Assembly: GCA_025451235.1 (NCBI GenBank) | Contig: JANWKT010000007.1 | Coordinates: 62,001-126,000, forward strand | Length of the DNA stretch: 64,000 nt | Reading direction: 5' to 3' | Origin: Flavobacteriales bacterium | GTDB lineage: Bacteria > Bacteroidota > Bacteroidia > CAIKAF01 | Shown here: positions 50,547-59,155 of the stretch, piece by piece | Position numbering within the stretch: the first letter of the stretch is position 1 | How the letters are laid out: each line of letters starts with the position of its first letter | Translations under genes and position numbers: made by a program | The notes under the pieces: model-generated | Told to the model about the DNA's origin: nothing | Databases searched by the model: none | Seen by the model: only the letters and a program-made list of their open reading frames with translations

Positions 50547-51413
50547 ATGAATGAGCTACCCGAAAAACCCGTAAACCCAAAGAAGTTCAGTATCCTTCAA
50601 CGCTCTACCAAATACAAGGGAAAAGGGTTGAACAAGGAAAAGGCGAATTTGATCCTCAACGAGAAATCAAAAAAACTGGCAGAATTACAAGAGGTGTTAT
50701 ACGCTGATGGAAGATGGTCCTTACTAGTGATCCTGCAAGGAATGGATGGAAGCGGAAAAGATTCATGCGTTAAAAGGATCTTCTCTGGAATTAATCCCCA
50801 GGGCTGTCAGGTATATAGTTTTAAAGCCCCTACCAGTGAAGAACTGAAGCACGATTTTCTTTGGCGAAGTGTAAAGCAATTGCCCGAACAGGGTAAGATC
50901 GGGATCTTCAATAGATCGTACTACGAAGAAGTGTTAGTTGTACGGGCCTATAAAGCCTTATTAGAAGCTGAACAATTGCCAGAAGCACATACCGGGAAAA
51001 ATATATGGAAGAACCGGTTTGAAGACATCAATAACTTTGAAAAATACCTGTCAAGAAACGGTACCCGTATCATTAAATTCTATTTGAATATTTCGAAAAA
51101 AGAGCAAGCGGAAAGGTTGCTAAAAAGAGCCATGGATCCAGAAAAATATTGGAAAGTAGGCGAAAATGATCTTCAGATCAACCGGGACTATAAAAAGTTT
51201 ATTGATGAAATTGATGATATGGTTACCCATACATCCACTCAACACGCCCCTTGGCATATAATACCAGCTGACGATAAATGGTATGCTCAATTATTGATGA
51301 TGAATGTGATCCTGGATGAACTGAAATCGTTGAAGGTAAGGTTTCCAAAACCTACTAAAGAGCAAAAGATTGCTATTGAAGAAGCCAGAAAGCTACTCGG
51401 AAGAAATAAATAG
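50547..51413 (+). CDS. ppk2: Polyphosphate kinase 2 (PPK2)
   Basis: 288 residues, one PPK2 domain. Walker A VILQGMDGSGKDS, Walker B FNRSYYEE, and the lid segments WKNRFEDINNFEKYL and KRAMDPEKYWKVGENDL. Transfers phosphate between polyphosphate and nucleotides (the class cannot be told from the sequence). Single-domain length. Divergent from the acyltransferase gene, convergent with bshB1. Confidence 0.93.
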   Translation: MNELPEKPVNPKKFSILQRSTKYKGKGLNKEKANLILNEKSKKLAELQEVLYADGRWSLLVILQGMDGSGKDSCVKRIFSGINPQGCQVYSFKAPTSEELKHDFLWRSVKQLPEQGKIGIFNRSYYEEVLVVRAYKALLEAEQLPEAHTGKNIWKNRFEDINNFEKYLSRNGTRIIKFYLNISKKEQAERLLKRAMDPEKYWKVGENDLQINRDYKKFIDEIDDMVTHTSTQHAPWHIIPADDKWYAQLLMMNVILDELKSLKVRFPKPTKEQKIAIEEARKLLGRNK

Positions 51414-51427
51414 ACCTAAGTTCTAAT

Positions 51428-52138
51428 TTACTTCAACTGGAAAAGGTTATTGACTCCCAATAATTTTTTGCTTATAAACCCTTCGGCATATTGGGCATTG
51501 ATGTATTGCCCATAGTAAGCTGCCCGGTTTTTTATATTTTCTAAAAATTCAGGCTGTGAGATCAAGGTGGCCGACTCTTTTGAGGAGGGATCGTAAAACT
51601 GGGATGTATGTGCCTTAATCGCCTTCATTTTAGCATCCATTACTGTACTAATATCAATCAATACGGTGGGTTTTATATCACGGAACTGGATATAATGCAA
51701 TATTTGTTTGGGTCTCCAGGGTTGCAGACCTCTGGTCTTGATCTTTTCCAGTCCGGCATAAAAGCATGATTCTTCTACCAGCTCCCCTGCCCTGCCATGG
51801 TCAGGATGACGATCCTCCGGCGCATTGCATAGCACTATCTCTGGCTTGTACTTGCGGATCATTTTGATCACTTCAAGCTGGTGTGCTTCATCGTTCTTAA
51901 AAAAGCCATCTTTGAATTTCAGGTTTTCACGAACCTTGGCTCCCATGATCTTTGCAGCCGCCGCTCCTTCCTTCAGCCGAATGGCAGGTGTGCCCCTTGT
52001 ACCAAGTTCTCCCAAGGTAAGATCAACTATACCAAATGCGTAACCAATTTTTTTATGGAAGATCAAGGTTCCTGCGGCCCCTAATTCAACATCATCAGGA
52101 TGTGCCCCAAAAGCCAGGATATCTAGTTGTTGACTCAT
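51428..52138 (-). CDS. bshB1: Bacillithiol biosynthesis deacetylase BshB1
   Basis: 236 residues. LmbE/PIG-L-type zinc deacetylase: FGAHPDDVELGAAG (residues 10-23), LTLGELGTRG, NAPEDRHPDHGRAGELV and the C-terminal LISQPEF-like segment. It removes acetyl from GlcNAc-malate in bacillithiol synthesis. The presence of BshB1 suggests this organism uses bacillithiol instead of glutathione. Lies beside the glutathione-peroxidase-like gene. Confidence 0.92.
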   Translation of the reverse strand: MSQQLDILAFGAHPDDVELGAAGTLIFHKKIGYAFGIVDLTLGELGTRGTPAIRLKEGAAAAKIMGAKVRENLKFKDGFFKNDEAHQLEVIKMIRKYKPEIVLCNAPEDRHPDHGRAGELVEESCFYAGLEKIKTRGLQPWRPKQILHYIQFRDIKPTVLIDISTVMDAKMKAIKAHTSQFYDPSSKESATLISQPEFLENIKNRAAYYGQYINAQYAEGFISKKLLGVNNLFQLK

Positions 52139-52222
52139 GCAGCAAAAATACGAAAACTATTTTGAAGCTCCTGAATTGCGCCAGCGATGTGCAGGGGAAG
52201 TAGAGATTGGAAAGAGCTACCG

Positions 52223-52259
52223 AGCGAATGGCGAGCCCGTAACGTAGCGAAAGGCGCCC
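52223..52259. repeat. GC-rich intergenic direct repeat (AGCGAAtGGCGAGCCC / AGCGAAaGGCGCCC)
   Basis: AGCGAATGGCGAGCCC (52223-52238) and AGCGAAAGGCGCCC (52246-52259) are tandem imperfect copies separated by GTAACGT. They lie in the gap between bshB1 and the peroxidase gene. The GC content exceeds that of the flanking genes. It may belong to the same family as the gggctatccgct elements. Confidence 0.45.
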
Positions 52260-52293
52260 AAATCCTAATTCCTTAATAAATAAATCCTACATA

Positions 52294-52872
52294 TTATTTC
52301 CCTTCGATCCAGTTGGTGATTTCCTCATCCATGGGTTCAACACCACTTTTAAGATGCTTTACGTAGTTCCCATTCTCATCGATGAGGTATTTATTGAAAT
52401 TCCAACTTACTTCAGAATCTTCTACCTTGTTCAGGTCTTTTCTGGTGAGGAACTGAAATACAGGACTCATGTCCGGACCCTTTACATCTATTTTTTCGAA
52501 AAGAGGGAAAGAAACACCATAGTTTTTTTGACAAAATTCCAATATCTCTGTATTGTTGCCGGGCTCTTGGCCCATGAACTGGTTACAGGGAAAACCAAGG
52601 ATCACAAAATTCTTGTCCTTGTATTTCATATACAGATCCTGCAACTGGGCATACTGAGGGGTATAACCACAATGTGAGGCCACATTTACCACCATCACCT
52701 TTTTGCCTTTGAGCTGCGACATGTCGTATTGCTTCCCATTGATATCAACGGCCTTCAGGTCATGGAAAGATTTAACATCTCCCGATAGAAGGTTATTTTG
52801 AAGTCCTATATTATTCATAGGTTTGCAGGCAAAGAAGCTGGTTAGAAAAACAAATACGATTGACTTTATCAT
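52294..52872 (-). CDS. Glutathione-peroxidase-family thiol peroxidase (Cys type), lipoprotein-like
   Basis: 192 residues. The N-terminus has a signal-like segment ending in TSFFACKP, a possible lipobox, so it may be exported and lipidated. Active-site Cys in NVASHCGYTPQ (where eukaryotic forms have selenocysteine), the second Cys site GFPCNQF, and WNFNKYLID with the catalytic Trp/Asn. It reduces peroxides, probably with thioredoxin, or with bacillithiol given the neighbour bshB1 (inference). Confidence 0.9.
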   Translation of the reverse strand: MIKSIVFVFLTSFFACKPMNNIGLQNNLLSGDVKSFHDLKAVDINGKQYDMSQLKGKKVMVVNVASHCGYTPQYAQLQDLYMKYKDKNFVILGFPCNQFMGQEPGNNTEILEFCQKNYGVSFPLFEKIDVKGPDMSPVFQFLTRKDLNKVEDSEVSWNFNKYLIDENGNYVKHLKSGVEPMDEEITNWIEGK

Positions 52873-52904
52873 CGGTTTATTAAATTCTTTATTAATTTGT
52901 ACAG

Positions 52905-52912
52905 CAAATATA
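52905..52912 (-). promoter_or_regulatory. -7 box for the peroxidase gene
   Basis: The minus strand reads TATATTTG (TAnnTTTG) 33 bases upstream of the ATG at 52872. Confidence 0.6.
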
Positions 52913-52949
52913 GGGCAGTTGTTGAAATAAGACCCATTAAAAAATCTTA

Positions 52950-54353
52950 ATGAAACTTAGTTTTTACGGAGCAGCGCAGGAAGTAACAGGGAGTAAGCAC
53001 CTACTAACCACCGCAAAAGGCAAAAAGATCTTATTGGACTGTGGCCTGTATCAGGGACGCAGAAGAGATGCCGAGAAGAAAAATGCGCATTTTGGTTTCA
53101 ATCCTCGGGAAATTGATTATCTCATCGTTTCACATGCACATATCGATCATACCGGTTTAATTCCTAAATTGGTAAAGGAAGGATTTAAAGGACCTATATA
53201 TTGTACTCCAGGTACCCTTGACCTCAACAAGATCATGCTTCCCGACAGTGCACATATACAGGAAAATGATATCCGCTATGAGAACAAGATCAGGGAGAAG
53301 GAAGGAAAGAAATTATTAGAACCTTTATACGACCAGGAGGATGCTGAAAAGGCCTTAGCAATGATGATCCCGGTCCCGTTTTATACAGACGTTGATATTT
53401 CGGACGAAGTGAGCCTACGATATACTGAAAATGGGCATTTGTTAGGCAGTGGAGCCGTTAATCTAACCATACAAGACAATGGAAGTATCATTCGGTTATG
53501 CTATACCGGAGATATTGGGCGCCAAACAAATAGTATGCTCAAACTTCCGCAGCCCTTTCCCCAGGCCGACTATATCATTTGCGAATCCACCTATGGAGAT
53601 CGTTTGCATGACGATGAGGTCTATAGTTTTCATGAGATCATCAAGATCATTACCGAAACCTGTATTGATAAAAAAGGAAAAGTGCTCATTCCAGCTTTTA
53701 GCATTGGTAGAACGCAAGAGATCATTTATGGATTGGATTACCTGAACAGTAATTTTCAGTTGCCAAACATACCTGTATATATAGATAGTCCTTTATCAAC
53801 GAAAGGTACAGGCATCTTTAAAAACCACTTGGAGCTTTTTAACGATGAATTTCAGGAGTTTTTAAAACGGGATAAAAGCCCTTTTGATTTTCCTAATTTA
53901 CGACTGATAGAATCCGTGGACGAGTCCAAAGCTTTGAATGAAAGCAAAGAGCCTTGCATTATCATCAGCGCCTCAGGGATGATGGAAGCTGGCAGGATCA
54001 AGCACCATGTATTCAATCATATTGAAGATCCGAATTGCACTGTTCTTATGGTAGGTTATTGTGAACCTTCAACCTTGGGCGGAAGAATAGCTGCAGGAGC
54101 TAAAGAGGTAAAAATATATGGTGAACTCAAAAGAGTGAATGCCAGGGTAGAATATATCCGTTCGTTTAGCGGACATGGAGATTATAAGGAAATGATCACT
54201 TTTTTGAGTTGCCAGCAGATAGAAAAAGTAAAACATATTTTCCTGGTACACGGTGACCTGGATGCTCAACACGCTTTTTCATCGCATCTAAACAGCGCAG
54301 GTTATAAATTTGTGGATATTCCGGCACCCGGAACAGAGATCACTCTATCGTAA
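52950..54353 (+). CDS. MBL-fold beta-CASP nuclease (CPSF/Ysh1-like)
   Basis: 467 residues. The metallo-beta-lactamase motifs are complete: LTTAKGKKILLDCGLYQG, IVSHAHIDHTGLIP (HxHxDH), YTENGHLLGSGAV, CYTGDIGR, ESTYGDRLH, and the beta-CASP and KH-like part with IISASGMMEAGR and FLVHGDLDA. This family processes RNA; members related to eukaryotic CPSF73 are widespread in bacteria. It lies 2 bases upstream of ccmB. Confidence 0.9.
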   Translation: MKLSFYGAAQEVTGSKHLLTTAKGKKILLDCGLYQGRRRDAEKKNAHFGFNPREIDYLIVSHAHIDHTGLIPKLVKEGFKGPIYCTPGTLDLNKIMLPDSAHIQENDIRYENKIREKEGKKLLEPLYDQEDAEKALAMMIPVPFYTDVDISDEVSLRYTENGHLLGSGAVNLTIQDNGSIIRLCYTGDIGRQTNSMLKLPQPFPQADYIICESTYGDRLHDDEVYSFHEIIKIITETCIDKKGKVLIPAFSIGRTQEIIYGLDYLNSNFQLPNIPVYIDSPLSTKGTGIFKNHLELFNDEFQEFLKRDKSPFDFPNLRLIESVDESKALNESKEPCIIISASGMMEAGRIKHHVFNHIEDPNCTVLMVGYCEPSTLGGRIAAGAKEVKIYGELKRVNARVEYIRSFSGHGDYKEMITFLSCQQIEKVKHIFLVHGDLDAQHAFSSHLNSAGYKFVDIPAPGTEITLS

Positions 54354-54355
54354 AA

Positions 54356-55027
54356 ATGACAAGTGTAAAAGCAATACAGACATTGATCAAAAAAGAATTC
54401 CAGCTGGAGTTCAGGAACAAGGTTTCCATTAGCTCCATGCTGTTATATGTAGTCTCCACTATTTTCATATGCTTCCAATCGTTTAAAGAAATTCCAGATG
54501 CCCAGGTATGGACAGCATTGTTATGGATCATTATTTTGTTTTCAGCGGTAAATGCGGTGAACAAAAGTTTTTTTGCAGAAAACAAAAGCCAGCAAATGTA
54601 TTTTTACCTGCTCACTTCTCCTCAGAATATTATTATTGCCAAGATCATTTATAATGTTATTCTGATCAATGTCTTGGCCATGATCAGCTATATCATTTAC
54701 AATACTGTGCTCAAAATGCCTGGAGAAGACAGCGGTTTTTCGGCACAATTATGGCTGGTACTAATGTTAGGGGCAACAGGCATTTCAAGCATTCTTACCC
54801 TGGTAAGTGCCATGGCCGCCAAAACCAATAATAACCTAGGTTTGATCAGCATCCTGGCATTCCCGGTGATGATCCCTTTGATCATTACCACTCTAAAAGC
54901 CAGCAAAAATGCAGCGGAGCTGATCTCTTTTTCGGCCAATGCCAAATATATCATTATGATGGGAAGTTTAGATGTACTTATCATAGCCCTTGCATTTATA
55001 TTATTTCCTTACCTTTGGCGCGAATAA
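54356..55027 (+). CDS. ccmB: Heme exporter protein B (CcmB)
   Basis: 223 residues, six membrane helices. The N-terminus reads LIKKEFQLEFRNKVSISSML, as in CcmB, followed by FSAVNAVNKSFFAE and YLLTSPQNIIIAKI. CcmB is the membrane part of the ABC transporter that works with CcmA and supports CcmC/CcmE-mediated heme delivery for cytochrome c maturation. No ccmA is visible here. Next gene is 12 bases on. Confidence 0.9.
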   Translation: MTSVKAIQTLIKKEFQLEFRNKVSISSMLLYVVSTIFICFQSFKEIPDAQVWTALLWIIILFSAVNAVNKSFFAENKSQQMYFYLLTSPQNIIIAKIIYNVILINVLAMISYIIYNTVLKMPGEDSGFSAQLWLVLMLGATGISSILTLVSAMAAKTNNNLGLISILAFPVMIPLIITTLKASKNAAELISFSANAKYIIMMGSLDVLIIALAFILFPYLWRE

Positions 55028-55039
55028 ATCCTCTATAGC

Positions 55040-55705
55040 ATGGGTAAACATTGGTGGAAAATTCTCATTTGCATTTTGATGCCTGTTTTATTGTACCTGG
55101 CTTGGACAAAACCAGTATCCACACAATCCATGCTCCACGAAACCATGCGTAATTTATACTTTCATGTTACCATGTGGTTGAGCATGTTTGTTCTGTTCAT
55201 TGTTTCAGTGGTTAACTCCATTCTTTTCCTGCGTAAAGGAGATATTAAGTATGACATCCGTGCCCTCATGTCGGTTCAGGTAGGAATGGTATATGGAACG
55301 GTAGGTATTTTAACAGGGATGGTATGGGCCAACAATACCTGGGGAAAACCCTGGACAAATGATCCTCAGCTTAATTCAGCAGCCATTACCATGCTAGCCT
55401 ACCTGGCTTATTTAATATTGCATAATTCTATTAGCGGAGAACAAAAGAAAGGAAGAGTGGCAGCGGTATATAATATTTTTGCATTTGTGCTCATGTTTAT
55501 TTTACTGGGAATATATCCCCGACTCAATGAATCTCTTCATCCAGGTAAAGGTGACAATCCTGGATTCGGAAACTATAAAGATATATCTGGGTCCATGCGC
55601 TATATATTTTATGGTTCCATCATGGTGTGGACCCTAGTGGGTGTATGGATGTATACGATTAAGTGCAGGATGAAAAGAATTGAAAATGCTTTAAACGAAA
55701 AGTAA
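55040..55705 (+). CDS. ccmC: Cytochrome c biogenesis protein CcmC/CcsA type
   Basis: 221 residues, six helices. It contains the WWD-type segment TWGKPWTNDPQLNSAAI and MRNLYFHVTMWLSMF, carrying heme-ligand-type His residues. It presents heme to the periplasmic heme chaperone CcmE. The gene shares one base with the next gene, so translation is coupled. Confidence 0.88.
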   Translation: MGKHWWKILICILMPVLLYLAWTKPVSTQSMLHETMRNLYFHVTMWLSMFVLFIVSVVNSILFLRKGDIKYDIRALMSVQVGMVYGTVGILTGMVWANNTWGKPWTNDPQLNSAAITMLAYLAYLILHNSISGEQKKGRVAAVYNIFAFVLMFILLGIYPRLNESLHPGKGDNPGFGNYKDISGSMRYIFYGSIMVWTLVGVWMYTIKCRMKRIENALNEK

Positions 55706-56307
55706 TGATGAAAAAAATAGTTAGCGTTATTTTATTTTTATTCCCGGTTCTGACTTTTGCACAAACGGTGGATACCACAGGTGGAGATACATTGCAATTA
55801 GTAAACGCAACAAGAGCTTTTAAACAGGGTGATACAATCATCAATATATTAACCCTCAATATAGGTGTACAAGGTTATCAAATTCCTGAAGAATCCAGAA
55901 AGATCTTAAAGGCCAATGGGCTTGATATACTGGAAAAGGATACTGTTATTATAGATAAAAAAAATAAGCCTAGAACAAGAATAATAAAAGCATTGGTTGT
56001 ACTAAAGGACACTTCCTTGATCAAAAAAGACTTTAGTTTTTTTATTAAGACCTATACGGATAATGATACGAACTACAGCAAAAAAGAATGGTTTGAAAAC
56101 AAGGTGGAGATCAAGGTAAAGAACAACGATATTTATTATATTCAGGTTACTACCGATCAGATCGAAATGGCGAACAGGTTCCATATGGAAGGCAAGATAT
56201 ACGTTGTGGTAGCTGTTTCCATGATCCTATTCTTTACTATTATTTTTTACCTGGTCTATCTGGAAAGAAAGACCAAAAGGCTGGAAAAGCAGTTAAAGGA
56301 TAAGTAA
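55705..56307 (+). CDS. Exported protein with C-terminal CcmD-like membrane domain
   Basis: 200 residues. A signal peptide (ends TFAQ) and a ~130-residue periplasmic domain of unknown type precede a C-terminal helix, EGKIYVVVAVSMILFFTIIF, with a KTKRLEKQLKDK cytoplasmic tail. The GKIYVVVAV-helix-LERKxxxLEK pattern is the CcmD family found after ccsA in Bacteroidota. Here CcmD appears as the tail of a larger protein. CcmD holds CcmC and CcmE together. No ccmE follows. Confidence 0.7.
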   Translation: MMKKIVSVILFLFPVLTFAQTVDTTGGDTLQLVNATRAFKQGDTIINILTLNIGVQGYQIPEESRKILKANGLDILEKDTVIIDKKNKPRTRIIKALVVLKDTSLIKKDFSFFIKTYTDNDTNYSKKEWFENKVEIKVKNNDIYYIQVTTDQIEMANRFHMEGKIYVVVAVSMILFFTIIFYLVYLERKTKRLEKQLKDK

Positions 56308-56375
56308 TCTTAGGGTGGACCGCTGCGGGCTTCGCATTCTTGCCCCAATCATTTTTTATTGTAACTTAGTATTTC

Positions 56376-57029
56376 ATGGAATCTCTATTCATATCCATTT
56401 ATTTTCTAATAGCTGGTATATCGATCCCATCCGTTAATGGGTCAGATATACTACAAAAGAATGGAATACCTCCTGATACTATTCTGGGTGTTTACATGTG
56501 TCACTATTTAAGAACCATGCAATTTGGAATGGATGGAAATGGAAATTGCACTGCCTTTGATCTTCCATTTCCACAGTTAACCACCACAAGGATCGAGATA
56601 TTTCCCGGGAACCAGCTGATCTACCATTGTTATGGTGATGAATCTAGAGGACTATATGATCCCTTCAAACATAAAGGGGACTACATCATGGCAACCGGAA
56701 AATGGGTCCAAAAAAAGGATACATTGCTGGTAGAATTTTTACATGAAACGGTTTACAAAAAGGGAGAAGGATCTTATGTTCTCCAGACTTATGATAGAAT
56801 AGCTTTGGATTCAATTAATATGAAAAAATATGGCATGCATCCTCAACGTTACGCTACCTATATTTTAACTTCCGATTCATCCTTCTGCTTCCTGAATGAC
56901 CAGGGACAGTTTGCTGGTTGTTACCTGAAAAACAATCCTGCACCCGAGGTAAAGAGACTCATACCAGAAAAAATTATTAACGTTAATGACATGAAGAACC
57001 GCAAAAACATAAAAAAACATGGCCAATAA
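56376..57029 (+). CDS. Secreted hypothetical protein
   Basis: 217 residues with a weak N-terminal signal (MESLFISIYFLIAGISIPS). Its mature part has CHYLRTMQFGMDGNG and lipocalin-like strands (TRIEIFPGNQLIYHCYG, GDYIMATGKWVQKKDTLLVEF). No family recognised. Its 3' end overlaps an alternative start of the cupin gene. Confidence 0.55.
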   Translation: MESLFISIYFLIAGISIPSVNGSDILQKNGIPPDTILGVYMCHYLRTMQFGMDGNGNCTAFDLPFPQLTTTRIEIFPGNQLIYHCYGDESRGLYDPFKHKGDYIMATGKWVQKKDTLLVEFLHETVYKKGEGSYVLQTYDRIALDSINMKKYGMHPQRYATYILTSDSSFCFLNDQGQFAGCYLKNNPAPEVKRLIPEKIINVNDMKNRKNIKKHGQ

Positions 57030-57048
57030 ATACAACTACAACCAGCAT

Positions 57049-57396
57049 ATGGACATCAAATACGATCACCTGGAAGTAATTGATGTCCCATCCATCGTAA
57101 ATGAAAATAAAGAGAAATGGTTCAACCAAACCTTAACCCAGATCAACGATTCTGTAGCCCGGCTTGGAATTGTGGAGGGTGAATACCATTGGCATAAACA
57201 TGAAAATGAAGATGAATTCTTTTTTGTACTCTCTGGTCAACTTTTTATCGAACTTGAAGATAAAACCATCGAATTGAATCCCATGCAGGGAACCACCATT
57301 ACCAAAGGGGTCATGCACAAACCAAGGGCCCCTATTAAGACAGTGATATTAATGGTGGAGAGCAGTACAATAGATCCAATTGGCGAAGAAAAATAG
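57049..57396 (+). CDS. Single-domain cupin
   Basis: 115 residues from ATG 57049 (MDIKYDHLEVID); ATG 57019, ten codons earlier, would overlap the previous gene. Cupin motif 1 is EYHWHKHENEDEFFFVLSG with two His and a Glu as metal ligands; motif 2 is PMQGTTITKGVMHKPRAP. It probably binds Fe or Mn; function unknown. Likely cotranscribed with the gene upstream. A strong inverted repeat follows at 57405. Confidence 0.8.
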   Translation: MDIKYDHLEVIDVPSIVNENKEKWFNQTLTQINDSVARLGIVEGEYHWHKHENEDEFFFVLSGQLFIELEDKTIELNPMQGTTITKGVMHKPRAPIKTVILMVESSTIDPIGEEK

Positions 57397-57404
57397 CTGA
57401 AGGA

Positions 57405-57481
57405 TTGAAGTTTGAAGAGTTTGATAAAAGTTTGAGGTTGTGAAGTATAACAACCTCAAACCACAAAGTGTCAAACTTCAA
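57405..57481. repeat. Nested word-type inverted repeat (TTGAAGTTTGA / GTTTGAGGTTGT)
   Basis: Outer stem TTGAAGTTTGA (57405-57415) / TCAAACTTCAA (57471-57481) and inner stem GTTTGAGGTTGT (57430-57441) / ACAACCTCAAAC (57450-57461) are both perfect. It lies between the convergent cupin and 57490-57831 genes. Similar words recur at 6406 and 15131. Confidence 0.85.
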
Positions 57482-57489
57482 ATACAATC

Positions 57490-57831
57490 TTAGGGCCTTG
57501 GATTTCTGTACCCGCCTGTATAAGCATCATAATCCCCAGCATGCACCTTGATCATGATCCCAAAGGCTTTGGCGGTTTTTACCTCCATTTTGCAAAAGAA
57601 GGCGGTATAGCATACGGGACTTTTTAAAACTGAAATGGATTGGGTTTCTTTTGGTGATTTACAGCTTACGCCCATCAAAGAAGGAGTTGTTGAAGAAATG
57701 ACGAAACCATAACTACGTTCTGGGAATTTCAATTGCTTAGGCTGAAAATCCAATAAGTTGGTTTGAGCAGAGGCAAACGCCGCCCAGATCAAGGTTATGG
57801 AAACGATAAAGATGGATTTGAAGCCTTTCAT
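57490..57831 (-). CDS. Small secreted protein, unknown
   Basis: 113 residues, signal peptide ending in AFASAQ. The mature part contains three Cys (VSCKSP, VCYTAFFCKME) and the C-terminus is Gly/Tyr/Arg-rich (YDAYTGGYRNPRP). No family recognised. Small, Cys-containing and exported. Confidence 0.6.
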   Translation of the reverse strand: MKGFKSIFIVSITLIWAAFASAQTNLLDFQPKQLKFPERSYGFVISSTTPSLMGVSCKSPKETQSISVLKSPVCYTAFFCKMEVKTAKAFGIMIKVHAGDYDAYTGGYRNPRP

Positions 57832-57938
57832 ACTTTAAATATACGAAAAAAAGTTTTAAAAGATTTTAATGATGTTTTTCGCAGACCTCCCTAAAAAAGG
57901 GTTTAATTTGAAACATAAATCAAGATAAATAATGAGGC

Positions 57939-58535
57939 ATGGTAAAAGATAAGATCAAAAGAGGGGTAAGGATTTCACGTTACATAGTTTATAGAGAAAC
58001 GTTGGTTGATTTTAAGGAGCATTTCTGGGCTTTTATAGGATCATTCATAGGAATAGGTTTGATCGCATATCTTCAAAGTAATTTCTTAGGGGTCAACGAC
58101 AATCTCTTTTTAATTGGTTCATTCGGTGCATCGAGTGTATTGATCTATGGAGCCATTCAAAGCCCATTTGCCCAACCCAGGAACCTGGTAGGTGGCCATT
58201 TGGTTTCGGCAATTATCGGGGTGAGTATCAACTATGTTTTGCCGGATATCATCTGGATCACTGCTCCATTGGCAGTTTCATTGTCGATTGTTTGTATGCA
58301 GATCACTAAAACACTTCATCCACCAGGAGGGGCAACCGCTTTAATAGCGGTGATCGGATCCGAGAAAATAAAAGACCTTGGATTCTTATATATTCTTTCT
58401 CCGGTGCTCACAGGCTCATTGATCCTCTTAATCGTAGCTTTGATCTTTAATAATATTACCGCCAACAGACATTATCCCACCAATAAAAAGTATACAAAGA
58501 TCATCCGAAAAGTTTTTTCGAGCAGAAAGGATTAA
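57939..58535 (+). CDS. HPP family integral membrane protein
   Basis: 198 residues, four to five helices. The family signature TLHPPGGATALIAVIG is present, preceded by HFWAFIGSFIGIGLIAYLQS and FGASSVLIYGAIQSP. Some HPP proteins have been linked to nitrite transport; no such link is visible here. Converges with the GtrA-like gene. Confidence 0.85.
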   Translation: MVKDKIKRGVRISRYIVYRETLVDFKEHFWAFIGSFIGIGLIAYLQSNFLGVNDNLFLIGSFGASSVLIYGAIQSPFAQPRNLVGGHLVSAIIGVSINYVLPDIIWITAPLAVSLSIVCMQITKTLHPPGGATALIAVIGSEKIKDLGFLYILSPVLTGSLILLIVALIFNNITANRHYPTNKKYTKIIRKVFSSRKD

Positions 58536-58539
58536 GGGA

Positions 58540-59061
58540 TTATTCCGTTTCCTGTTCAGCCGACTTGTCCAATTTAAAGGAAAAGTTACGCTGGCTGATA
58601 TAGCTAAATATGGCTACAATAATGGTAGTAACTACCTTTGCCAAGGTTGGGTAGAAATAAAGCACTTCAACAAATAATTTCAGGAAACCGTAATTCATCC
58701 CAAGGATCACCATGACCAAAACAGCATACCTGAAGAACTGGATCCGGCCCCTGAGCTGGGAATCGGGAAAAACGATGTATTTGGAAAGTATAAAGCCCAA
58801 AGGGAATGTAATGCAAAACCCACAGATAAAAGCCATGATATGGGGTGAAATGTTGAACAACCGGAGAAATGATATTTCCTCGCCATGCAAAAGATAATGA
58901 TAGCTGCAATAATAAATGGCTATATCCAAAAGAGTATTGCTGCTTCCACAGGCCAAATACCTGAATGTATGGCGGGGCATAAGTTTGGCAAATGGAGGAT
59001 AGAAAAAATCCACCACTTTTAAAATGATATCCCTAACTTTTCTGAGCAGTTCCTTCGCCAT
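58540..59061 (-). CDS. GtrA-like flippase-associated membrane protein
   Basis: 173 residues from ATG 59061 (a TTG three codons upstream is also in frame). Four membrane helices with FRYLACGSSNTLLDIAIYY, AFICGFCITFPLGFILSKYIVF and SYISQRNFSFK near the end. GtrA-like proteins assist lipid-linked sugar transport for surface glycan modification. Standing alone here, but functionally related to the GT2 in the 35.7 kb operon. Confidence 0.82.
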   Translation of the reverse strand: MAKELLRKVRDIILKVVDFFYPPFAKLMPRHTFRYLACGSSNTLLDIAIYYCSYHYLLHGEEISFLRLFNISPHIMAFICGFCITFPLGFILSKYIVFPDSQLRGRIQFFRYAVLVMVILGMNYGFLKLFVEVLYFYPTLAKVVTTIIVAIFSYISQRNFSFKLDKSAEQETE

Positions 59062-59143
59062 TGGCTGCAAAGATAAGAGGATTTAGGTAATTGGGAATCA
59101 GTGCTACCCCTTATTTCGCCAACAGGTCATATCCGGAATTACC

Positions 59144-59151
59144 TATATTTG
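59144..59151 (+). promoter_or_regulatory. -7 box for the DUF4829-like lipoprotein gene
   Basis: TATATTTG (TAnnTTTG) directly before the ATG at 59156; the leader must be very short or absent. Confidence 0.6.
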
Positions 59152-59155
59152 GGTT

